From: Gammaproteobacteria bacterium
GTDB lineage: Bacteria > Pseudomonadota > Gammaproteobacteria > Thiohalomonadales > Thiohalomonadaceae
Assembly: GCA_026196575.1 (NCBI GenBank)
Contig: JAPHSX010000013.1
Location: forward strand, 41,327 to 105,326
Reading direction: 5' to 3'
Length of the DNA: 64,000 nt
Shown: one piece after another, positions 56,469 to 64,000 of the stretch
Numbering within the stretch: the first letter of the stretch is position 1
Layout: the number at the start of each line of letters is the position of its first letter
The notes under the pieces: generated by a model
Told to the model about the DNA's origin: nothing
Seen by the model: only the letters and a program-made list of their open reading frames with translations
The model's database searches: none
Made by a program: the position numbers and the translations under genes

Positions 56469-58820
56469 TTAGCCCCTTTCGATGTTGCAGCAGGCGCTCC
56501 GTAGACTGTTGGAGCTGCTGATAGGGTCGAACAGCTCACCGTCGAGCAGGGTGTTGTAGCTGGCGTTATCCTTCCCTTTGATGGCGTAGCTGGGCAGGCC
56601 GAGTTGATGGCACGGTTGCCACCAGCCGTACTGCGCGCAGACCACGCCGCGGGCGATCCGTGGTGTGACACGCGCACTGGCCCGCATCGTCGCCTGCGGG
56701 GTGCGGATCACCACCGCATCTCCCTCCCTGATCCCCCTTGCCTCGGCATCTTGCGGGTGCAGCTCGACCAGCGGGGCGGGCATGCGTGCCCGCAGGCGCG
56801 GCAGGTTGCGGTGCTGACTGTGGCAGAAGTACGGCCACTTGCTGCTGGTGAGCCGCAGCGGAAAACGTTCGTCACCCCCAGCTGGTGGATCGAAGCGGGG
56901 GATGGGTGCATAGCGGCTCTGCGCGTAACGCACGGAGAAGATCTCCAGCCGTCGTGTCGGGGTGGTGAAGCCCTGTTCACGATAGGGGGTGTGGCGGGTG
57001 GTGTAGCCCATGTCGATGCCGCCGGGCTGGGCGCGCAGCTGCTCCGGGGTGATGCCGCAGGGGGCCAGCTGATGGCGCAGCGCCGCCTCGCGGTCGCCAT
57101 GAAAAAAGTGGTGGCCCAGACCGAGGCGGTTGGCCAGCTCAAAGACGATCCAGCCATCGTCTCGCGCCTCGCCCTGTGGGGCGATGGCGGGCTGGCGTAA
57201 CTGCAGCCACGAGTCGGCCTGCTGCGAGATCTGAAAACCGCCACAAAGCCCCTCATGTTCCCACGGCGTGGTGACCGGCAGCAGGATGTCGGCAAATTGC
57301 GCGCTGGGATTGATAAAGAGGTCGCACTGCACAAAAAAGTCGAGCTTAAGCAGAGCCTCCTCGGCGTGGCGGGTGGCGGGTTTGGTGAGTAGCGGATTGG
57401 AGCCGAAGTTGAGCAGCGCCTTTACCGCATAGGGCTGCTGTGCGACCACTGCGCGATAGAGGTCGCGCGAGGTGACCCAGCCCATCTTGCCGGGGCCGAG
57501 CGGGCGTGCTTGAAGCCCCAGCGTCTTCTGCCGCTGTTCATCACTCAAAAGTTCCAGTCCGAACAGATTGGTGAGCGGCGGTTTGGTAAAGCTGACGTTG
57601 CCGCCGGGGGCGTGCAGGCTGCCGCCAAGGGCGTAGAGCAGGGCAATGGCGCGGCCGCTCTGGGCGGCATTGGCGTGCTGCGCGCTGCCGGTCCAGGTGT
57701 AGTAGCTGAGCGGGCGGCTGTGGTAGAGCAGGGCGGCGGTGTCACGAAGTTGTTGCTGCGGGATGGCGGTGAGCCTCTCGACCGTGGCGAGCGGCAGACG
57801 GCAACACGCCTCGGCGTAGAGGTCGAAGGCGGGGCGGCAGCGAATCTTCCCCCGCACCGTCTGCAGGGAAAATTCACCACGCAGGGCGGCGTGGTCGAGG
57901 GGCGATGCGGTCTCGTTGTCACTATTCTCGGCGGTGTCGATAACCTCGACCTGCTGTGTCGCCTCACTCCAGACGAGGTAGCGGTCAGTGGCGCCACCGC
58001 TAATGAGATCAGCCTCGCTAAGGAGCTGTTGTGTCGCGCAATCGAGCAGAAACGGCCCGTTGCTCCAGCGGCGGATGAACCCCTGGTCGAACCAGCCCTG
58101 TTCGATCTGAATCCCGGCGAGCGCCAGCGCCAGCACCCCGTCGCTGCCGGGGCGCAATGCCAGCCACTGGTCGGCGCCGTTGGCAAGCCCCACCCGACGC
58201 GGGTCGACCACCACCAGCTTGGCGCCGCGCCGTTGTGCCGCCTGAATGGGCGCCACCTGGGAGAGCCAACTGGTGGCCGGATTGAACCCCCACAGCAGGA
58301 TGCAGCCGCTGTGCGCGTAATCGGCCATGCCGATCCCCTGATTGCCGCCGGTACCGAAGGTGTCGCCGGGGGCAAAGTCCTTGTGCCAGTTGCAGTTTTC
58401 GGTGGCGAAAACGGTGTTGGGGCTGCCAAAGGCGTGGGCCAGGCGGTTGATCCAGACAAAGTTGTCGGCAATCGCGGTGCCGCTGGGGGTGGTGACGCCA
58501 AAGGCGACCGCCTCGGGGCCGTGCGCGGCGGCGATCTCGTGCAGTTTGCCGGCAATGGCGCGCAGCGCCTCGTCCCAACTGATTGGCTGCCAGCCCGGGT
58601 CACCCTCCCCCTTGGGACGGCTGCGGCGCATCGGTTGCAGCAGCCGATCGGGGCTGTAGATCAGCTCGGGTGCCGCCCGTCCCTTCAGGCATAGGTGGTG
58701 ACCGGTGGGGTGGTCGGGGTCGGGCTCGACTGCGGTAAGCACGCCGTCATTAACCACCGAGATGCAGCCGCAACGGGAGATGCAGAGGGCGCAGTAACCG
58801 CGAAGGCGTTGTTCTGACAT
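56469..58820 (-). CDS. Molybdopterin-dependent oxidoreductase, DMSO reductase family
   Basis: The 783-residue protein starts at ATG 58820. It has an N-terminal [4Fe-4S] motif (CALCISRCGC ... HHLCLKGRA), GWQPISWDEALRAIA and a candidate Mo-ligand cysteine in FATENCNWHKDF. PTT/NPLLTKPATRHAEE and ILLPVTTPWEHEG belong to the catalytic core. The C-terminal molydopterin-binding domain includes GDAVVIRTPQATM and ends DPISSSNSLRSACCNIERG. No Tat signal is seen, so it is likely cytosolic. No ferredoxin-like or membrane-anchor subunit lies beside it. Substrate unknown. Confidence 0.9.
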   Translation of the reverse strand: MSEQRLRGYCALCISRCGCISVVNDGVLTAVEPDPDHPTGHHLCLKGRAAPELIYSPDRLLQPMRRSRPKGEGDPGWQPISWDEALRAIAGKLHEIAAAHGPEAVAFGVTTPSGTAIADNFVWINRLAHAFGSPNTVFATENCNWHKDFAPGDTFGTGGNQGIGMADYAHSGCILLWGFNPATSWLSQVAPIQAAQRRGAKLVVVDPRRVGLANGADQWLALRPGSDGVLALALAGIQIEQGWFDQGFIRRWSNGPFLLDCATQQLLSEADLISGGATDRYLVWSEATQQVEVIDTAENSDNETASPLDHAALRGEFSLQTVRGKIRCRPAFDLYAEACCRLPLATVERLTAIPQQQLRDTAALLYHSRPLSYYTWTGSAQHANAAQSGRAIALLYALGGSLHAPGGNVSFTKPPLTNLFGLELLSDEQRQKTLGLQARPLGPGKMGWVTSRDLYRAVVAQQPYAVKALLNFGSNPLLTKPATRHAEEALLKLDFFVQCDLFINPSAQFADILLPVTTPWEHEGLCGGFQISQQADSWLQLRQPAIAPQGEARDDGWIVFELANRLGLGHHFFHGDREAALRHQLAPCGITPEQLRAQPGGIDMGYTTRHTPYREQGFTTPTRRLEIFSVRYAQSRYAPIPRFDPPAGGDERFPLRLTSSKWPYFCHSQHRNLPRLRARMPAPLVELHPQDAEARGIREGDAVVIRTPQATMRASARVTPRIARGVVCAQYGWWQPCHQLGLPSYAIKGKDNASYNTLLDGELFDPISSSNSLRSACCNIERG

Positions 58821-58947
58821 GGCGTGGCCTGTGCGAGGGGCGGAGCCGTCATTGTGGCAAAAGCGTGTGCGCCCCACCAGTGGTCGGGCAAGGTCTTGCG
58901 GGGATGGGTGTGGTGCACGTCCACCCCGGGGTTTCAAGCCCTCCCTG

Positions 58948-59691
58948 CTACCATGGTACGGCCATGTGGCCCCCCGCGTGGTTGTCGTGGACTGAGAGAA
59001 CCGGCCCGGTCCGGAAGAGACGCTCTCTCGGCTCTTGGTACTGTTTGTCACCGGTCCAGTAGGGGCCGACGATGTCGACCAGCCTGACCGGGAATGGCCG
59101 CTCTTGCAGTGACTTGAAGTAGTCGAAACATTCCGGTTTGGTGGCGGTGTCGTTAAAGACGATCATGATCTGGTACTTCCAAGCCGTGGCGTTGGCTGCG
59201 GTCTGCGCCCGGTTGGCGATCGAGAACTGGCACCCGGCGGGGCGTGGGCCGATGATGGAGTTGGTATCTAGCTTAACCACGAAGGTCCATCCATCCTGAC
59301 CGGGACCAGAGATCAATCCATCGCCATGCACAGTACCGGTCACGATCACGAAGGAGTGGTTCTGGTACCGATAGTATCCGGTGACCGGAACCTTGTTGTT
59401 CCAGCCAAGGCCCGGGATCTCCCCACCACCGAGCGGATGAAAATCGACACCGTCCATCACATAGACACCATTTCCCCCCTGCGGTGCCTCCGGTTGTGTC
59501 TCCTCGGGTTCAGCCGGTTGTGAGGGCTCTACGGATCTCATGGGAGGGCGCTCGAGCCGTTGTGCGGTCGGCTTGCGCAACAGGGGCAGCTCCCGTTCGG
59601 CCGCCACGACCTGGCTGAGTGTTCCTGTCAGTGGGGTCAGCAGCAGCGCCGAGATCAGGGCGCGCAGGAGCGCGTGTCGAAACGTGTACAT
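58948..59691 (-). CDS. Secreted protein of unknown function
   Basis: The 247-residue protein starts at ATG 59691, with GGAGGTC upstream. It has a signal peptide (YTFRHALLRALISALLLTPLTG ... VAA cleavage region), a Pro/Glu-rich linker (about residues 58-72) and a folded C-terminal domain. That domain includes GVYVMDGVDFHPLGGG, GYYRYQNHSFVIVTGTVHG, a CQF and an EC pair that could form a disulfide, and RLVDIVGPYWTG. I do not recognise the family. It appears to be a single-gene unit between the molybdoenzyme and efpL. Confidence 0.65.
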   Translation of the reverse strand: MYTFRHALLRALISALLLTPLTGTLSQVVAAERELPLLRKPTAQRLERPPMRSVEPSQPAEPEETQPEAPQGGNGVYVMDGVDFHPLGGGEIPGLGWNNKVPVTGYYRYQNHSFVIVTGTVHGDGLISGPGQDGWTFVVKLDTNSIIGPRPAGCQFSIANRAQTAANATAWKYQIMIVFNDTATKPECFDYFKSLQERPFPVRLVDIVGPYWTGDKQYQEPRERLFRTGPVLSVHDNHAGGHMAVPW

Positions 59692-59966
59692 AAGACCTCC
59701 ATTTGTCGGGTTGCGGGGGACACGATGCCGGCCCACCTTATTACGTTTAGCCCAGATTCTCCTATCCGGCCACATTGCCTTCTTGACCGCTACACTGGCA
59801 TGAGAACCGGCTTTGTGTTCGACCGCCCAAATGTTCGTCCATGATCTTGAAGGCCGTCATGCAGCGGGCGGGAATGGGTGTGGATCCGTCGCCATCACCG
59901 GGCACTGCCGCCCGCCCGGTCTTTGCAGTAGAATCCGCCGCACATTATCCATTTAGCGAGCAAGCA

Positions 59967-60530
59967 ATGAGAGCCAACGAGATAAAGAAGGGTGCCGTGA
60001 TCGAGTTCGAGGGGCAGAAGGTGGTGGTGAAGCTGGTGACCGTGGTGTCGCCCTCATCACGCAACGGCAGCACCCTCTATAAGGTCAAGGGCAAGAACAT
60101 GGTCACCCGGCAGAAGTTTGAGCGCAGCTTCAAGGGCGACGAGGTGGTGGGTGAGGTCGATTTTGTGCGCAGCCCGGTGCAGCTGCTCTACCGCGACGGC
60201 GACGGCTGCACCTTCATGGATAGCGCCAGTTACGAGCAGTTCATCATCGATGAGGCGAGTCTGGAGGAGGAGCTGCCCTATCTCAGCGATGGCCTGGAGG
60301 GGATAACGGCTCTGATCGCCGACGGTGTGTTGCTGGGCATTGATCTGCCGACAACGGTAGCGCTGGAGATCGTGGAGTGCTCACCGGGCGTCAAGGGTGG
60401 TTCGGCCTCGGCGCGCACCAAGCCGGCTACCCTTTCCACCGGACTGGTGGTGCAGGTACCGGAGTATCTCACCATCGGCGAGGTGATTAAGGTCAATACC
60501 GAGAGCGGTGACTACCTCTCGCGGGCGTGA
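59967..60530 (+). CDS. efpL: EF-P-like translation factor EfpL (YeiP)
   Basis: The 187-residue protein starts at ATG 59967 (MRANEIKKGAVIEFEGQ). It matches YeiP/EfpL rather than canonical EF-P: the loop SPSSRNGSTLYKVK carries arginine where EF-P has its modified lysine. IVECSPGVKGGSASARTKPATLSTGLVVQVPEYL is the usual C-terminal domain. EfpL relieves ribosome stalling at prolines and certain other motifs. A 126-nt in-frame upstream extension is unlikely to be translated. It is a single-gene unit. Confidence 0.9.
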   Translation: MRANEIKKGAVIEFEGQKVVVKLVTVVSPSSRNGSTLYKVKGKNMVTRQKFERSFKGDEVVGEVDFVRSPVQLLYRDGDGCTFMDSASYEQFIIDEASLEEELPYLSDGLEGITALIADGVLLGIDLPTTVALEIVECSPGVKGGSASARTKPATLSTGLVVQVPEYLTIGEVIKVNTESGDYLSRA

Positions 60531-60615
60531 CAGGGGGTTACCACCTTAGAGGTAGGCGTATAACCCGTTGTAATGAAAGAGTTAATCTGATGGTATTGTG
60601 GTGGTTGGGTAAATC

Positions 60616-60629
60616 CTGACATAGATCAA
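60616..60629 (+). promoter_or_regulatory. Putative FNR/CRP-type operator upstream of fnr
   Basis: CTGAC-ATAG-ATCAA resembles the FNR box TTGAT-N4-ATCAA, with one perfect half-site and two mismatches in the other. It lies 63 bp before the fnr-like start and may mediate autoregulation. Confidence 0.5.
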
Positions 60630-60691
60630 TGTGGTAATGGGTTAAGTTTACATACTGCGATGTTTTGGCTTGTCGTGGACTGCAAAGCGCG

Positions 60692-61468
60692 ATGAATGAT
60701 ATGAAGATTGTTTCACCCCCCTCTAGAGCTTCCGTGTGTGCCACACCGCTCTCTCGCCAGGAGGTCGCCTGTGATCACTGCGGCATGTTCGGCCTCTGTG
60801 AGGAGGCGGGGTTGTCGCGTGATATGGCGCTGCTGGAGCGGGTGGTACACCGCCGCACCGCGCTGGCGCGCCGCGCCACGCTGTTTCATGCCGGCGACCC
60901 CTTCCGTTGTCTCTACGCGGTAAAATCCGGCGCGCTCGCCGCGGTGTCGGGCGGCGGGCAGGGTGACGGCAAGATTCTCGGTTTCTACTTTCCCGGTGAT
61001 ATTCTCGGTCTGGATGCGCTGGAGAGCGACCGCTATCCCACCACGGTGATGGCACTGGAGAAGAGCGTGATCTGCAGGCTGGAGTACGGCAGTGTCCCGC
61101 TGCTGGGTGCACATCAGGCCGGTTTCTACCAGCAGCTGATTCGCGCCATGAGCCGCCAGTTAATGGCCGAGCGCTGGACCTCGCTGTTGCTCGGCACTCA
61201 ATCGACCGAGCAGCGCATGGCAGCATTCGTGCTCTTTCTCTCCCTGCAACTCAAGCGGCGTGGTCTGCCCTATCTGGAGTTTCGCATGCCGATGACGCGG
61301 CGTGACATCGGCGACTATCTGGGTATGGCGATGGAGACGGTAAGCCGTGCGATCAGCGCCCTGCAGAAGAGGGGCTTTGTGGTGTTGCAGGGGCGTAATA
61401 CCAAAATCAGCAACCTCGAAGGGCTGCGCGAGATGGCAGCGATCACAAGCCAACTCCCCGACCAGTAG
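60692..61468 (+). CDS. fnr: FNR-type oxygen-sensing transcription regulator
   Basis: The 258-residue Crp/Fnr regulator has the cluster cysteines CDHCGMFGLC near the N-terminus plus a fourth cysteine in KSVICRLEYG, equivalent to the E. coli FNR set. A cyclic-nucleotide-like beta-roll (FHAGDPFRCLYAVKSGAL ... GFYFPGDILGLDAL), dimer helix and winged helix (TRRDIGDYLGMAMETVSRAI) follow. The recognition helix keeps the E-x2-SR contacts for TTGAT half-sites. ATG 60692 or 60701 could be the start. It probably governs anaerobic metabolism. Confidence 0.92.
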   Translation: MNDMKIVSPPSRASVCATPLSRQEVACDHCGMFGLCEEAGLSRDMALLERVVHRRTALARRATLFHAGDPFRCLYAVKSGALAAVSGGGQGDGKILGFYFPGDILGLDALESDRYPTTVMALEKSVICRLEYGSVPLLGAHQAGFYQQLIRAMSRQLMAERWTSLLLGTQSTEQRMAAFVLFLSLQLKRRGLPYLEFRMPMTRRDIGDYLGMAMETVSRAISALQKRGFVVLQGRNTKISNLEGLREMAAITSQLPDQ

Positions 61469-61590
61469 CTGAGCGCCATGGCGGATTGAATCACTCCGGC
61501 GCGGCCGCGCGGAACCGCCTTATTTGCCAGCGCCATCCGGGTATCGTTGTCCCGCCTGTGCGTACGTGCCGGGCCGTCAAACGTGAGCGG

Positions 61591-61854
61591 TCAGAACATA
61601 AGCATGATGGGGGTGATCAATCCGCCCGAGGCGATCAAGGCGCCGTTCTTCAGGGCGCGCGTGGTTGGCTGGCGGTTGGCGTCATGCAGTGCCTTGAAGA
61701 TGCCAACGGCGCAGGTGGCAAAGAGACCGGCCATGGCCGCCTCCTGTTGCGGTTGTCCCAAGTGGCTGAGCAGCAGTCCGGTCATACCGCCGATAAAGGC
61801 ACCGGCGGCAAAGTGCAGGCCGTTAGGGTCGCTGGGAAGTTTGTTGTCGCTCAT
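61591..61854 (-). CDS. Small two-helix membrane protein of unknown function
   Basis: The 87-residue protein has two hydrophobic segments (about 15-32 and 40-52) and a third weaker one at the C-terminus (GALIASGGLITPIMLMF). The glycine-rich first helix HFAAGAFIGGMTGLLLSHLG recalls small uncharacterised envelope proteins. No family recognised. The 122 bp between fnr and this gene holds nothing notable. Confidence 0.55.
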   Translation of the reverse strand: MSDNKLPSDPNGLHFAAGAFIGGMTGLLLSHLGQPQQEAAMAGLFATCAVGIFKALHDANRQPTTRALKNGALIASGGLITPIMLMF

Positions 61855-61960
61855 GATCGGTTTCCGTCAGTTGCGGGTGGAGTGGGCAGTGTTGCTATTA
61901 TGCCCCAGCAGGCTATAACAACAAGCACGGATCCCCATAGCCACTGCACGGTAGCCAGCA

Positions 61961-62314
61961 ATGAGACGATCCAGATTTACCTTCAGCGCCTATATGGCGG
62001 CGCTGCTCACCCTGCTGCTGGGCGCGGTACTGAGCCTGGAGCTGGCCGACTGGGGCTGGTTTGCGCGCAGCGGCGCGCTGGTGGTGGTCAATGGCATCAT
62101 CCTCACCTCGCACCAGGTCATTGAACATATGCGGCAGCTGGGGCGGGTGCAGCGTGGCGACGCGATGGTCAATCGTGACTGGGCCGCGGAGGAGAAACAC
62201 CACTTTCTGCATGATGATCACGAGGGTCGCTGGCGCAGTGAAAAGTGTGGCCTCTATCTGCTGATTCTCGGCACCCTGGTGTGGGGCTTTGGCGACCTGC
62301 CGAACCTGCTATAA
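61961..62314 (+). CDS. Small membrane protein of unknown function
   Basis: The 117-residue protein has two N-terminal helices (about 10-28 and 35-52), a charged loop rich in His and Asp (EEKHHFLHDDHEG) and a C-terminal helix (CGLYLLILGTLVWGFG). It is divergent from the 87-residue membrane protein; 106 bp lie between them. No family recognised. Confidence 0.55.
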   Translation: MRRSRFTFSAYMAALLTLLLGAVLSLELADWGWFARSGALVVVNGIILTSHQVIEHMRQLGRVQRGDAMVNRDWAAEEKHHFLHDDHEGRWRSEKCGLYLLILGTLVWGFGDLPNLL

Positions 62315-62396
62315 GCGCGTCAGCCTGATTGGCGTCGCCTAATCGGACGCAAGCCTGAGCGATAAAGAGCGCAGATTTCTCCTGGCATGCCGCACC

Positions 62397-62996
62397 CTAT
62401 TTGACGAGTATCTCCCCCAGCCGCTGTGCCTTGCGCAGCGTCCCTTTCGACAACGACGGATGCGCTGCCCCGGCAGCCAGGCCGATAAACAGGGTGCCGA
62501 CCGGTTTGGCGCCGATGGTCTGCGCGGTTGTTTTCAGCTGTTTGGTGGTGGCGTTGAGCCAGCGCCCCATGATCCCCGGTGCCGCGCTGGCGCCGATAAG
62601 TACTGCGGGTTTTGGCGGCAGTGCCGCCTTGCGAAATTGCGGTGCATGCATGCCCCACGGCCAGTAGCCGTAGACCATCAGCCTCTCCATGAAACGCTTG
62701 AACAGGGCAGTAACTGAGCCGAAGTTGGTGGGTGAGGCGAGGATATAGCCGTCGGCCGCCTCGATCTTCGCCACCAGTTCGTGCATCGCATCGTGCTGCA
62801 CGCACTCCCCTGGGGCCTCGCCTGGCAGCTGGGTACACTCGCGGCAGTTGAGGCAGAACTCAATAGGGGTGTCGCGCAGTAGGATGATCTCCACCTCGGC
62901 ACCTGTCGCACGCGCCGCCGCGGCCACCGCCTCCACCGCCTGGTCGGTGGTGCCGTTATCGCGGTAGGAGCCGTTGATGGCCACGATCCGTTTCAT
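62397..62996 (-). CDS. NADPH-dependent FMN reductase / iron-sulfur flavoprotein-like
   Basis: The 199-residue flavodoxin-fold protein has the FMN phosphate loop INGSYRDNGTTDQAV and the isoalloxazine-contact ASPTNFGSVTALFKRFMER. Four cysteines at residues 48, 51, 54 and 65 (CLNCREC ... GEC) resemble the compact cysteine cluster of iron-sulfur flavoproteins, though the last spacing is longer. It may reduce quinones, metals or small organics. Single gene; ends about 80 bp after the convergent membrane gene. Confidence 0.88.
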   Translation of the reverse strand: MKRIVAINGSYRDNGTTDQAVEAVAAAARATGAEVEIILLRDTPIEFCLNCRECTQLPGEAPGECVQHDAMHELVAKIEAADGYILASPTNFGSVTALFKRFMERLMVYGYWPWGMHAPQFRKAALPPKPAVLIGASAAPGIMGRWLNATTKQLKTTAQTIGAKPVGTLFIGLAAGAAHPSLSKGTLRKAQRLGEILVK

Positions 62997-63088
62997 TGCT
63001 GTTCCCGTTGCGATGGCTTTCGTACACTGTAGTCAACGATATCTGGCGCCGCCATGGTGCCCCTGGCTACAGGGAGAGGGAAAGTTCG

Positions 63089-64000
63089 ATGCAGCTGAAG
63101 AGAGAACGTTCGTGGGGGCTGGCGCTCTTCGGTCTCCCCTTCCTTGCCGTGGGGATAGGTTTTCTCCTGCTCTCGGTGCTGCCTACCCTCTATGACGGCT
63201 GGCGTATGACCTCGTGGGCGCAGGCCAGCGGCAGTCTCAGCAGCGCGAAGCTCACCCGCAGCCACTCCGACGGCTCCACCACCTACGGTGTCGAGGCGAG
63301 TTACCACTACCGGGTGGCCGGTATGGAGTACCGGGGGGAGCGGGTGGGGATTAACGGCGGCAGCGACAATATCGGCAACTTCCAGCAGCAGCTCGGCGCA
63401 CGCCTGGAGCAGCAGTTCCGTAACCATACCCCGGTCACCGTTTACTACAATCCGGGCGACCCGGCCGAGGCGGTGCTGGACCGCTCCCTGCGCTGGGGGC
63501 TGCTCGGCTTCAAGATGCTCTTCGTGGTGATCTTCGGCGGCGTCGGGCTGGGGCTGCTCCTCTTTGGCTGGCGCGGCAAGAAGGTGAACGATACCCCGGA
63601 GGCCCGGCAGCAGCCGTGGCTACGCCGTCCCGAGTGGGTCGACAACCGCATCCGCTCCGGTGCCCGCTCTGGCACCTATGCGATCTGGGCCTTCGCTATC
63701 ATCTGGAATGTGATGAGTGCGCCACCCCTCTTCATGTTTGCCGAGATCTGGTCCGAACAGGGGCCGTTGGCACTGCTGGTACTGCTGTTTCCGGCGATAG
63801 GCGTAATGCTGTTGGTATGGGCGGTGCGCAAGAGCCTGGAGTGGCGTCGCTTCGGTGTCACGCCGCTACAGCTCGACCCTTTCCCCGGTGCCATCGGTGG
63901 CGATGTCGGCGGTGAGATCGCCCTCAACATCCCCTTCGACCCGCAGCTGGTGTGCGAGGTGACCCTGAGCTCGCTCTACAGCTATGTCTCCGGCAGCGGC
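63089..64000 (+). CDS. DUF3592-type membrane protein (3' end outside window)
   Basis: The frame from ATG 63089 is open to the window edge (304 codons, no stop). GAGAGGG lies 8 bp upstream. It has an N-terminal helix (LALFGLPFLAVGIGFLLLSVL), a soluble segment with YHYRVAGMEYRGERV and VTVYYNPGDPAEAVLDR, typical of DUF3592, then further helices (LFVVIFGGVGLGLLLFG, and a pair near 63680-63830). The function of the family is unknown. Partial at the 3' end. Confidence 0.8.
   Translation, partial: MQLKRERSWGLALFGLPFLAVGIGFLLLSVLPTLYDGWRMTSWAQASGSLSSAKLTRSHSDGSTTYGVEASYHYRVAGMEYRGERVGINGGSDNIGNFQQQLGARLEQQFRNHTPVTVYYNPGDPAEAVLDRSLRWGLLGFKMLFVVIFGGVGLGLLLFGWRGKKVNDTPEARQQPWLRRPEWVDNRIRSGARSGTYAIWAFAIIWNVMSAPPLFMFAEIWSEQGPLALLVLLFPAIGVMLLVWAVRKSLEWRRFGVTPLQLDPFPGAIGGDVGGEIALNIPFDPQLVCEVTLSSLYSYVSGSG

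Noticed and set aside
56469..58820. Formate dehydrogenase with selenocysteine
   Set aside because: The frame is uninterrupted with a cysteine at the candidate metal-ligand site; there is no in-frame TGA or SECIS-like feature.

Overview
The window reads as a single chromosomal segment of a GC-rich gammaproteobacterium. Evidence is the Gram-negative LPS gene set (hldE, waaF, waaA, kdkA, an LpxL-type acyltransferase), dusB-fis, accB-accC-prmA, glnE-ilvE, tolC, an FNR with all four cluster cysteines, and an EfpL-type EF-P paralogue. A perfect CIRCE operator before groES, which enterics lack, points to a non-enteric lineage such as Chromatiales-like or Pseudomonas-like bacteria. I cannot name the species. 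There are no rRNA genes, confident tRNAs, insertion sequences, phage genes or CRISPR arrays.

Layout. 1-9.7 kb: mostly minus-strand housekeeping block (DUF3426 zinc-ribbon protein, dusB, fis, purH, an LTA-synthase-like sulfatase, purD), with one plus-strand metallophosphoesterase inserted. 9.7-12.9 kb: a plus-strand chemoreceptor plus porin pair, followed by REP-like palindromes. 12.9-19.1 kb: minus-strand cutA-dsbD-aroQ-accB-accC-prmA. 19.1-21.8 kb: fxsA, then the CIRCE-controlled groES-groEL operon. 22-26.8 kb: a two-gene MotA/TolQ-like plus coiled-coil ExbD-like pair, then glnE. 26.8-50.5 kb: a long cell-envelope region. It starts with ilvE, a CHCC zinc-finger protein, hldE, an FAD oxidoreductase and an aldo/keto reductase. 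It continues with waaF and many glycosyltransferases, an O-antigen ligase, two FkbM methyltransferases, uxs, ugd, a second LTA-synthase-like protein, a further GT9, kdkA, waaA, an LpxL-type acyltransferase and a hemerythrin-domain protein. 50.5-55 kb: tolC, a PCMT-like methyltransferase, then a TPP riboswitch and thiC. 55-64 kb: two Met-rich single-pass coiled-coil proteins, a PP0621-like protein, an orphan molybdopterin oxidoreductase, a secreted unknown, efpL, fnr, small membrane proteins, a flavoprotein and a truncated DUF3592 protein.

How the genes work together. The LPS block covers ADP-heptose synthesis (hldE), heptose transfer (waaF and other GT9s), Kdo transfer and phosphorylation (waaA, kdkA), lipid A acylation, UDP-glucuronate/UDP-xylose supply (ugd, uxs) and O-chain ligation. 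The middle of this block (about 34.4-39.8 kb) switches strand repeatedly and looks lower in GC, as expected for variable surface-polysaccharide genes.

The strongest candidates for something undescribed are the ion-channel/coiled-coil motor-like pair next to glnE (21962-23835) and the pair of Met-rich coiled-coil membrane proteins after thiC (54971-56125). All assignments come from reading translated sequence and recalled family motifs; no database search was run.
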